A stretch of 64,000 nt of DNA from Talpa occidentalis (Eukaryota > Chordata > Mammalia > Eulipotyphla > Talpidae): contig NW_023601104.1 of NCBI RefSeq assembly GCF_014898055.3, positions 47,366,699 through 47,430,698 of the forward strand, given 5' to 3'. Below the pieces are notes generated by a model. The model did not search any database and was not told where the DNA came from. It saw only the letters and a list, made by a program, of their open reading frames with translations. The translations under genes were made by a program, and so were the position numbers. Below, piece by piece: positions 21,912 through 33,100 of this stretch; within the stretch, counting starts at the first letter, position 1; each line of letters starts with the position of its first letter.

Positions 21912-22677
21912 GAAATAATAGTCCATAACAAGCCAAAAATATGGAAAGGTAGAGTCAAAAGATAATAACTAATAGTTAATCTGATTTAATAATAACCACC
22001 AGTCAACCTTAGAGGGACTCTACTGCCACTGTTCTTCTGTAGGACATGCTTTCTATACATTTATTGCCCACACTATTTCCACCAAGGACAGTTTTTACTT
22101 CATATGTACATACTGTGCATAATTGTTAAACATTGACAGTGTTTTAGTATGAGTAGTCAGGAAGGAATCTTATGATGGAGCTGAAATAGATGATAGATTT
22201 GCATTTGAAAATAGAAGTATCCAAATGACTAAAATTGGGCTCTCAGATGCTGGAAGGTGGGAAAGCTGTGTTTTATATTCCCTGGAGAGTAAAGTTAATT
22301 AGAACTTTCTCCTAAGGCAAGAAATGTTATTTTTGTTTAACTAGAACACACTCTGTCATTGATTCTTTGAAAATATTTATGATACGACCGAATAAAGCAG
22401 TAAATATTCCCGTTAATTTTTTAGTTACTGTCAATGAGAGATGATGCAATTCTTAATGGGAAATAGGTTCATAATCTTTTACTAAGCTCTATTTTCCCAA
22501 CCCCCACCCCCTCCCAGTTTTCTACACCTTTCCTTGAATTTGACTTTAGATTCTACATGTAAATCTTACAGTAACTTTGTTATGCTTTGTGATGATCTAA
22601 TATAACATGCTAATCTGTAACTATAGTTAACATACAAGTAGAACTTAAATGTTTTCACACACACAAAAAAATGAGAG

Positions 22678-22818
22678 GTGATGAATGTGATAGTTAACTA
22701 GGTGGGGGATTCTTTCACTGTATACAAAATTATAAGATATTTAAAGCGTGCATCATGATGACTTGGTGCATGATGCACGCTTTAAATGTCTTATAATTTT
22801 GTCAGCTGTACCTCAAGC
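22678..22818 (+). repeat. L1 3' end with internal foldback
   Basis: 'gtgatgaatgtgatagttaa', 'ctttcactgtata' and 'ttttgtcagctgtacctcaa' follow the order of an old L1 3' terminus. Between them lies an inverted repeat: arms 22724-22757 and 22769-22802 (34 bp, one mismatch) around an 11-nt loop. The consensus has no such palindrome. Confidence 0.7.
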
Positions 22819-23211
22819 TTAAAAGTAAATTGCACCAGGAAAGGAAAAAAATGTGGGTTTTAGGACGTTTTCCTACTGGCATTAAAAGAATTACCTGTTT
22901 TCAAGTTTAATAAACTTACTTGTGAGATAGAGAAGTTAGTGTTTTATTGTAGGATTTTGCTTTTTATGTAATTGTCGGGGTAGCAATTCATTTCTCCTTA
23001 TTTTTTCATTTTTGAGGCACCATATTTCAGAATTTGGTGCAGTTTCAGAATGGACATTCGACAGCTAATAAAACTTCATCAGTAAACTTGAGCACAGGAA
23101 ATGAGTTGTATCCATTTTTGACATTCAATAAAACATAAGCATTAGAAGTTATGACTATCTGAAACATTTATCATTATGAGACTTCAATTGTACATTAAAA
23201 CACCAGCACTA

Positions 23212-23484
23212 AGGACTCCCTGGTGGTACAAGGGGTTAAGCACCGCACTATGAAGCAATTCGCAGCCTCTGCAGAACGAGTTCCATCCCAGGCCAGGGAG
23301 CAGCCCAAGAGGCGCAGCGGACCTCCTCGCCTGCTGCTCCCCTCAGCAGTGTATTTCTGTCAGTCTGCCTGTGTGTTCCCCGCTCCGTCTCTGGTGAATC
23401 CTCTCACCGCCCCCCGCCCCCACCCAGTATCTCTGGCCTGTGCCCCGGCTCTTGTATGCATAAATAAAATTTTTTTTTTTTAAA
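23212..23484 (+). repeat. Lineage SINE, subfamily A
   Basis: Head 'aggactccctggtggtacaa'. Short duplication 'agcacta' at 23205-23211 and 23485-23491. It sits about 0.65 kb upstream of the SCFD1 start. Confidence 0.9.
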
Positions 23485-23929
23485 AGCACTATCCTCTCCC
23501 CCGCAATGTTTTGTAATTTTGCAATTGCATCAAGAAGGGAAATCCCAGTGCGCTCTTTTGCACCTCCCAGGCGCCTGTGACTGGTGGCAAAACACCATAA
23601 AGCTAGACCATTTTGCCAAACAATGAGATTGAGAAATCTACTTGATTAGGGCAACGTTGCAAAGTCGCCGGTTTCCCGGAAAAAGAAGATCGCTAAAGCA
23701 CAGCAAACAAGAGGAAGCTAGCGTTTAAGTACCTACTTAGTCCCAGAAGTTTAATTTCCTTTAGTCCTGTGATAGTTACACCCCTAGAGTTTTCTCATCA
23801 TTTAGTTAACTACCAAACATAAGTTCAATTTTTTGATAGGGTTATTAGAACTACACAATGCTCCTAAGAGCTCAACTTAAAAGCAGCTACTACTTGAAAA
23901 CTGGCTTCATTCGATAGAATAAAATTACC

Positions 23930-24156
23930 GCAGCTGAAACACTGGCAGTTGATTGGACTTCACGTTCTCCGAGGACCTCAGATTTGAGTCTCCGAGTTAT
24001 GCTCACAGATCGGAGGGCGTCCTCTTGGAGCGTCCGCGTCCCCATCGCAACCTCTTCCAGCCACGCCCCTCCAGGTTTTGCTTCCGGGGCGGTCGGGGCG
24101 GCCACGTCATCCACCGGCTCCGCTCGCCAGCCGGGCAGTGGATGGTGAGAGTCAAC
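23930..24156 (+). promoter_or_regulatory. SCFD1: SCFD1 CpG-rich promoter and 5' UTR
   Basis: This is a GC- and CpG-rich island in otherwise AT-rich DNA. Visible elements are an inverted CCAAT box (attgg near 23950-23955), an ETS-type 'cttccgg' at 24081-24087, two Sp1-like 'ggggcgg' boxes at about 24086-24101, and a CRE-like 'acgtcat' just after. A YY1-like 'caacatggcggc' overlaps the start codon. There is no TATA box. This is the usual layout of a housekeeping promoter. The transcription start is probably around 24.05-24.13 kb, but is not fixed by the sequence. Confidence 0.7.
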
Positions 24157-24199
24157 ATGGCGGCACCTGCGGCAGCCAGTATTCGAGAGCGACAAACAG
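24157..24199 (+). CDS. SCFD1: SCFD1 exon 1 coding part
   Basis: It reads [14 protein letters not shown] plus one base, with donor 'acag|gtaccc'. The start was chosen at 24157 because A at -3 and G at +4 give a good Kozak context and the product matches the Ala-rich N-terminus of the family. It is about six residues shorter than human in the Ala run. An in-frame ATG 15 nt upstream (24142) would add MVRVN. The frame is open still further up. Confidence 0.92.
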
Positions 24200-27100
24200 G
24201 TACCCCATTAGTTCCCTTCTTGAGGTTTTGTGCCCGCCTTGAGGACATGCTCATGCTGTGCTTGCCTTCACTGAGTCGCGTTGCGTGGAGCTCAGAGACG
24301 GTCTTCCAGGTGTTTAGTACAGTTTCCACAGCATCGACAGCCCCTCCCCTTTGAATTTTTAGGAAAGAGATGCCTTGTGCTAGACAACTCAGCCCCGTAA
24401 GTGTAGTGCAGGAGAATGGGTCTGAGCGGTGGGCCTGTTGCTAACGTCCTGTGCCTGTCGCTTTTCTACTGAACTCAAAAAACTCTCAGGAGAGATCTGG
24501 CAGCTTCCATTCGCCCCCTCCCCCTCTTTCTGGTGCCTCCTTTGAGTTCTGAGGGTTTGTTTCCTTGGGTTCTCTTTCACTTTTATTCTTGAGTCATTTT
24601 CGAATCTACCACCACAACTGGAAAAGTTTGGCTTTCTTGCTAAAGCAGTTTATCTTCTCTCGTTTAGACCTGTCTTTTGGGGGCCATCTGAAAAGAAATG
24701 CCTGATGGAATGGAATTGAAGAATAGCAAAGTAAATGAATAGCTTTTACATTTGAACAAATTAGTGTTTTTAAACTGTTATTTCATATTTAATGGAGCGC
24801 GATTATTGGCTTGCAGCGCAGTGAAATATGACTTAAAATACTTCTTTCCTTGAGCTCGATATTCTCTCTTAGGTATTTTTTTGCCTTATTTTTTTGTAAA
24901 CTTATGATGAAAACTTGGCTTATACCTGTCAGCTGCAAACTTAATGGCTTACACCTGTTAGCTACAAACTAATGGTTTATACCTGTTTACTAATTATCTT
25001 GTAAGTTGCACACTTTTATTCTGAGGAACTAATAGAAATTAGCCATTCACAGTGGGCATACTTGGAAATTCTGTCTCATGTAATTGTGGTATTTTTGCAT
25101 GTACATCCAATTAGAAAAGCAATTGGTTGCAATTAATATGACCTTCAGAAGGGATTTGGTTGCACTTAATACTTTTGAATTCAAGGGAAAAACAAAGATA
25201 GACTTCAATCTAATAATGACACACAATGCATGCTGAGTTGTGTTCTGCTTTTCCCATTAGATAATATAAGGTTATGGGCTTCCCCGCTGGCGCAGCGGGT
25301 TGAGCGCAGCGCTGTGAAGTTGTCCCGCAGCCTCTGCAGCGTGGGTTCGATTCCTGCTGGCCAGGGAGAAACCCACATGGCACAGCAGACCTCTGCTGTC
25401 TGGCCCACTGCTCCCCTCAGCATTGTATTCCATTTAATCAACCTGTTCTGCTCCCCACTCTGTCTCTGGTGAATTCTCTCACTCTCCCACGCCTCTGGCC
25501 TGTACCCCAGTTCTTGTGTAAATAAAAAATAAATCTTTAAAAAAAAAGATAAGTTATTAGGTGAATTCAGACATACCATAAAGTCTAAGGTTTGGGGAAT
25601 ATCTGCCATTTGTTTTATCAGTATAAGCAAATGGAAGCCCTATGTTTCCATATAGCATTGTTCTGCTAGCTGGATGAACTCAATGAATTAGTTCATACTA
25701 CATATAAAAAAAAAAGCATCAAAGAAGACAGTACAAAGAAGCTTACTGAAAAATAACATTTTATGCTAGTAATTTTTATTTGCAGAAACTTTGTAGATTT
25801 CAATTTCTACTGAAATGAACTTCATTATAACAAGATTTCACATCATTCTAAATAGGTTATGCCATACTAATCATTTACCAAATTAGTACCTAGTTGAGTT
25901 CTGTCTTGTTTTCAGAGAAAGTTAAATCCCTTTATATGTGGTATGGTAGTAGAAGTAACCATTTCCCTAATGCCTATTGAGAATGTTTTGGGAAATAATA
26001 GTAACTTATTTGACAGAGAGAAATTTTATATATATATTTTTTCCTTTACCTGTTTGAAGACTCTTTATTCATCTCTGAAGTTACCTCAGAAGTCATCTCC
26101 ACTGTGTTTCTTGGAACTCTCCTGTATTCTTAATTTTAGTTCAGCAAGCAGAATCTGTGTTATCTTTGTCCTTCATGCATGTTTCCTCTGCAGGTTCTTG
26201 CCCAACTCCCCCACTTCTCAATATTGGGGAGCTTCAGGTCAGCTGCTTGCTTCTTCTATTGCTCACATTTAGCCTCTTGCCTGTCGGTACGATCTATATC
26301 CTGATGATCCCCAAGAGTGTTTCTCTAGCGTGCACCTCTCCTCTGAATTGAGTCTACCCCATGCCAATTAATTGCAATTCAGTCCTTACAGTTGCTCAAG
26401 TCAAACATTTTGAAATTTTCTTGACTTTAGTCTTTCATGTCTCACTTCAGATCCAGCAGTAAATCGTGTTCTGAAAATAAGTCCAGGATTGAACCATTGT
26501 CACTGCTATCACCCAGGTCCAAGCTACTGTGAATTTCTACAGTAACCTATTTGTTCTCCTTGCCTTTACATCCCTGCTTCCCTTATTTTTATTCACACAG
26601 TACCCAAAGTGATCTTGTTACATATTTTTTCAAATCTTCCCATTTTGATAACCAAAGTAGTCTTAACAGTGGTCTCCAATGCTCTGTATGATCTGGTCCC
26701 CACTTGATTTTCTGACCTCACACTGTATTAGTCTCCCCTTTCTTTGAACAAACCAAAATGTTCCAACCTCAGAGCCTTTTTACTTTTTTCCTCTTTCTGA
26801 AATATTCCTTCAGATGTATCTGTATGTGTCATTATTTATTTACTCAAATGTTACCTCAAGAAGACTTTTCCTGATTATTTTATTTAAAATAACACATAAC
26901 TCTCTTCCCCCACCCCTTTTTTTTCCTCTGTATCACTTATTGTGATCTCACATACTATGTTTTACTTAGTTTGTACTCTTTGTGTTCCAGTGAGAATGAA
27001 AGCTATTTGAGGATAGCTGATTTTATTAAGTTTGTTGTATTTGGTGCCAACAGCTAGATCAGTGACCACCTGTAGGATATGTGAAGTTGATCAGGCTTTT

Positions 27101-30100
27101 TGCGCCACTAGCCTCTGTGGCTATCACCTATGGCCTTGATAGTGCTAATGCAAGAGGTGCTTGGGAGCGTGGGCGCAGGGCACATGTGCCTGATTGTGGG
27201 CACCTGGAGCAAGGGTGTGCACGCATGCGCAGTTGTGCACACCTGAGCCTACAGTTCTGGGATATAAGGGTGGCATCACTCAGAGATGGGAGGATGGTTG
27301 CAGCAGGATGGCTATGAGAGGGTGAACTGCTTGACTACAGAGAAGCAAGACCGCGAGAGAACACCAGAGAGAGCCCAGAGGAAGAGTAAAGATTTCTAGG
27401 GGGCTGGAAGGCTCCATTGCCTGCCTCCCAGCTGGGCCTGTGCCTGCCTCCTAGCATGCCAGACCCCCTGCTTGGTATGCCTGAGTACCTGGTTCCTGGA
27501 GAGAGCATTAAAGCCTGTAAGAGCCACTGAGGGCCCTGGGACTCTCCTTTATCCATCTGCCCAAACACGTAGTGAATGTTGCCCCATGCATGCTGGCAAA
27601 ACACCACCAAATGGGGCCTCCTTGGTGGCCTTGGGTCAGGTCTCAGTGCTATGGCTTCTAAGGCCTGAGTTTGATTCCCAGCCTGGAAGCTAACCCACAT
27701 GGCACAACAGGTCTCTCCTGTGTCGCCCACTGCTCCTCTCAGCAGTGTATTTCCGTAGATATGTCTGTTCTGCTCCCCACTGTGGTGAATTCTCTCATCC
27801 CCTTCACAACCACCCCTCCCCTGCACCTCTGGCCTACACCCCAGTGTTATGCAAAAATTAATTTTACAAAATTTTTTTTAAAAAACATGGTAAACACTCA
27901 CTGAACATTTGTTGAATGAATAATAAATTTAGTTGCCAGTATTTGTTTAGTAAATGAAGAAAACATTCCAGATAAGGGTAAAACTACTTGAACCAAATCT
28001 AGGATTATGGATAGGATGTTTAGTTCTAATAAAGAAATCTGATTTGTCATTTCAATTAAAAGCAATGATTTAAAGCCTTTGAGAGCTACTCTAGTAAAAG
28101 TAAAATTACGTTTTTATACATTCTCTGAATACAGGACATATAATTTATTAAATTCACTGTGTCAAAATACCTGTTAACAAGTTAGCCAGGTTTCAGAGTT
28201 GAGGGAATTCACCTGGACGGAGCTGAGAAGACCAATCTGGAAATACTGGCCTCTTTCACTTAGCTAATGCCTACCTCTGGAGAATGCAGTACACCTGGGC
28301 TCTCATGCAGTCCAGGCTATGGTTCTTTTCTAGCTGTCCTGTGTCAAGAGTGTGAACAGATTGCCCTAGAAACAAGATTTTCTTTTGAGCCTTGAAAGCC
28401 AGGATCTTGTCTGTTACCTGGAGGTGGAGGAAGAACTCTGCTAAAGCACAGTGGGAGAGTTAATTGTGGATCACTCTGTGTTGTGAATTGATGCACAAGT
28501 GGTTTGATATTCTTTAGTTCCCTGGAAGGAGAACTAAATCCAAATGCTTTTAAAAATTAACTAGGTAGAATTTAGATTTTCAATTCTTTAAAAATTTAGA
28601 TCACCTAACTGGTACCTTCCCTTGAATATTCAATCATCTCAAAGTGATTATTTAAAAATACACATATATTATCATCTCAATAATAGTAGTATGGGATCAT
28701 CAAGAGAAATGGAAAAGGCTTTTTTCTGAATATTTTTTACAGTTTTATGTAGTGACAGATGGCTATTGTATTTTAGAAAATCGCCCAAACACTTGCCAAT
28801 TAGCTGTTGGTAAAATGGTCTTTTACAAAGCCTGATTCTTGTTCTACTTAGTCATTTGATCAGTTTTACTAGAGTTGATTTCTTCATTTTGTTAAATAAT
28901 AAATGTTTGGGGGGGGTGAAATCCTAGGAAAAAATCAGTGGTAACATTTAATAAGACTATTTTAATTTTCAGTGGCTTTGAAGCGTATGTTGAATTTCAA
29001 TGTGCCTCATGTTAAAAACAGCACTGGAGAACCAGTATGGAAGGTAAAAGTTTTTGTTTTAATGGGGACTGTTTTCTTCTTCTTAGTCCTTATTGATGGT
29101 AATTGGCAGGAATGTCTTTTTAATTCTGAATGGTAGCACATTCAATTGAAATGTATGAAGATTTTTTTTAATTTAATATGCATGAATTTAGTTGTAATGC
29201 ATGAATATGTTATTTAACATCCTACTGGGCATATTTTTTATAAACATTTTGTGTAGTGAGCTAGGCAATGATAATTGTCATTTTAGGTGAGCCAGCTGAT
29301 GTCTTGGGTGGGGCCTCACTGATAGGTCTTTCTTCTGGTTAATGTGGTGTTCCTTAGCTTTTGCAAGAAGAGAATTGTTTCTTGCAAGCTTGCTCAGAGT
29401 TAGTCAAAAGGACCAGTCCATTTTTAACAACTCATGAGAGAATGATCTATAAACCAAAATGTATGAGAAAAAAGCTGTCAGTAAAACTGTTAAATGGACA
29501 AGAAAGCAATCTATAATCTTTCTCCTTTTAGAAATGCTGAAGAATCTAAAAATTCCTATTTTGAGCACCTTCATTTTAAACTTTATGCTATTCTATCTTC
29601 AAAGAGATTATACAGTTTAAACATATTGGTTTACGATCATTTTATACTTGGCTGAAAACAAGTTAACTTGGTTAGAATTTCGGATGTTTTGAAAATTCTC
29701 ATAAATTCTTTTAAGTCCTTTGAGTTTATGCTAAGATTAAAGTCATCTGTATTGAATTCATAATTTAAACTTCAGCATATCCCCTAATTCACCCCTTCCT
29801 ACTTATTCATGGGCATCTTCTTATTACACTTACATAAATTGTATTTACTTTTTCTAAGGGCTATATATTTTAGCTTTGAAATTAAATAGCTTGAGAATTT
29901 CTTGTGATTTGAGTCAAATTCTTGACCTAGCATTTCTATATCACAAGATTAATAATATGATGTATTGAGATTTAAAAAGGAAAGATTTTTGTGTTCAATT
30001 TATAACCTCTTGTTAATTGAGCAGAAAGATTTTTGGCATTCAAGAAAGCCAATGTTTTTAAAACAGCATGTTTAAGGTGTTGTAAAACACACTTACTAGT

Positions 30101-33100
30101 TGAAATGTCTTTTTTATTTGCCTTAACTCTAAAACTGAATTTGAATTAGGAAACCCTGTTGGATTTCTTACCACATCTCAAAGGTGTCAGTTTTATTACT
30201 TTTAGAATGTAAGGAAGTGCATGTGACAGAATAAAGCTAATAGGTACTCATTAGGAACTTAAATTTAAAGTAAACATTTTTTAGGACGCTAAGCTGCTTA
30301 AATTAGAAAGTTTTCTTATAGCCATTGAACTTGTTACAAATTACTTTTGAGAGTGATGATTTTTACTTTTTCAGAAAGAACATATTTGAAATAAGCTGTG
30401 AAGTTTATATGAATGTGCTGTATGTTCTGACATGAAAATTTTATACTTTAATATGTTTTATTTAAAATAGAAAAAGTATTTGATAGGAAGAAATTTATGT
30501 AATTGTTAATTTGTTGTAGCCTAAGTAATAATGCTTTTAAGAATGAGTTACTGCATTGGTAAATAATGATATGAAATACTAAATTGAAGTAAGGTTAAGA
30601 ATTGAGTATGTATGGGGCCTCCCTGGTGGCACAAGGGGTTAAGACGCAACCTGCAAAGCTATCCCACAGCCACTGCAGCATAAGTTCGATCCCTGGCCAG
30701 GGAGCTACCCGCATGGCACGGCAGACCTCTCTTGACTTGCCCTCTGCTCCCCTCAGCAGTGTATTTCAGTCAGTCTGCCTGTTCTGCTCCCCACTCTGTC
30801 TCTGGTGAATCCTTTCACCCCCCCCCACGCCTCTGGCCTGTACCCCAGTTCTTGTATGCAAAAATCTTTTAAGAAAAAAAAAACTGAGTATATATGATTT
30901 AATAAAATGTTCTTCAACATTGTCTTAGTATGAGTTCTCTATTTACTGTTGATTGATAGTTATATGTAAAGAATACATTTTGTGTACTAGGTGCTCATTT
31001 ATGATCGATTTGGACAAGATATCATCTCTCCTCTGCTATCTGTAAAGGAACTAAGAGACATGGGCATCACTCTGCATCTGTGAGTTGTAGCTTATTTCTA
31101 ATAGTGACATTTGTTTTCTCATGCATAATTAAAGATTTCATATACTTTTCATTTTAAAAATATATTTGATTTTATTTATGGTTAAATTTTTCTGTTGCTC
31201 TAAAGATTTTCAACTTCCTGTTTTCCTACTCTTTCTTCCTACTCACTTCCTCCCACCATATTTCTGTGAAAAATGGAGTAAAATTGATTTTGACTATACT
31301 TTAGTTCTCATTCAGGGAGAATATTAATAAAAGAGAATGTCTTACTCTAAGAAATAAAGATTAAAAAGATTAGGATTTTAATATTAACACTGGTAGGAGG
31401 AAGTTGGGTTAACTGATGAATCACAACAAAAAAGTCACTGTCCTTGAACTTGTGAACTGGTGTGAGAAATATTGCTTTAAATTATCTTTTCAGATAAGTG
31501 ACTAAGAAAAAATGATTTTTATGTACTTTGTATCTTTTAGGCTTTTGCATTCTGATCGAGATCCTATTCCAGATGTTCCAGCAGTGTACTTTGTAATGCC
31601 AACTGAAGAAAATATTGACAGAATGTGCCAGGTAATGAGTTCTTATTTTCCTGACAAATGTGGCAACAAAATTAGAAAAAAAAAGCCATTCTTATGTTCA
31701 GTATGAACAATCACAAAGTCTTATTTTTCCACTTTGAATTTTGAGACTACCTTTGAATTTTAAATAACCTGAAAGAGTAAAAGTTTTTTGGCTGAAGAAG
31801 GATTATATTGATAAGATTGAGTGACTATAATAAAACAGAAAACCTAATTGTATTAGCTTTAAAATTAGGGATTTATTTTACTAAAAGATGGGAAGTCTGG
31901 GTGTAAGAAGGCCAAGTAAGTATAGCAACTCTGTAAGACAATTAAAGACTCCAGCTCCTTCTATATTTTTGATCTATCATCTTTGTCAGTTTTCACTCTT
32001 GTTTGTTGCTTCATAGATTCAAGGTGGTTTGTAGCTGCCACGTAGACCTCACATCTATGTTCACGGCAAGCATAAGCAGGAAATGCACAATGCCAATACT
32101 GACTGTTTATTTTGATCAGAAAGTTAAACTTTCTAGCAACTACCAGAAGTCTTACATCTGTGTCTCACTGGGTTAGGGAGACTGTAAAAGTTAATATATA
32201 GATAGTGTGTCACCATCCCAAACAGAGCTGGATTCTTTTAGCATTGAAAATTGGGGAACTAGACATTGGCTAGGTAGCTATTGTTGTCTGCTACAAGACA
32301 CAAGTATCTTTACTTGAATACATATTGACTATTGTATCAAATTACTACTTAAATTATCAGGTTTGTATATTTTGTGTCCTATGAAGCTTAACGAAACCTC
32401 TATTCCTCTTAATCCTGCATAAACTTGGCAGTGCCCCTTTAAAGGGTTACTATTTTCCAATCCCTTCCTCTGTCATCTTTTTACAACAGCTTCATTGAAA
32501 TATAGTTTGCATGCTATACAGTTTACTTATTTAGATTGTATAGAGTGTATAGTTCAGTGGCTTTCAACGTAAATAGAATTGTGCACCCATCACTGTAGTC
32601 AATTTTAAAACATTTTCATCACCTCCAAAGAAACCCTTTGGTGTCTTTAACTCTTAATCCCCAGTCCTCCCACCTCCTCCCCTACCCTACTTGTTTCTGT
32701 GTGTCTATTCTGGATATTATATATGAATAGAATCATATATTTTTTAATAGAATCATATATTTTGAATAGAATCATACTGTTTTATTTGTGTCTTCTAAGA
32801 TTTTTAGAGTTTTGGCTCTTACATTTATGTCTTTGATCTTTAGTGTTAATTTTTACATATGACATGAGGTAGGTGTCCAGCTTCATTCTTTTGTGTGTGA
32901 CTGTCCTGTGACTGACAAACAGCATTTGTCAAAGAGGATTTGTCAAAGAGGATTCTTATCTCCCAATGAATGGTCTTTGCAACTTTGTCAAAATTAGTTG
33001 ACAGTAGATACATTAGTTTATTTCTGGAATTCAGATCTATTCCATTGATCCCTATGTCTGTTCTTATGCAAATACTACACTGTTTTGATTACTATTGCTT

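Larger units (their letters stand above)
21912..23930. other. Intergenic DNA between G2E3 and SCFD1
   Basis: It holds the L1 foldback at 22678-22818 and the SINE at 23212-23484. I see no gene in the rest. Confidence 0.6.
24200..28972 (+). other. SCFD1 intron 1
   Basis: It contains the tail of the CpG island to about 24330, a 28-bp tandem repeat at 24916-24989, a SINE, an L2 element split by a solo LTR and a SINE, and unassigned DNA at 27940-28972. Confidence 0.6.

Noticed and set aside
23953..24354. 133-codon ORF as a separate gene
   Set aside because: It is SCFD1 exon 1 read through with its promoter and into intron 1; the real protein leaves the frame at the donor at 24200.
24916..24989. 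CRISPR array
   Set aside because: Three adjacent tandem units without spacers in a mammalian intron.
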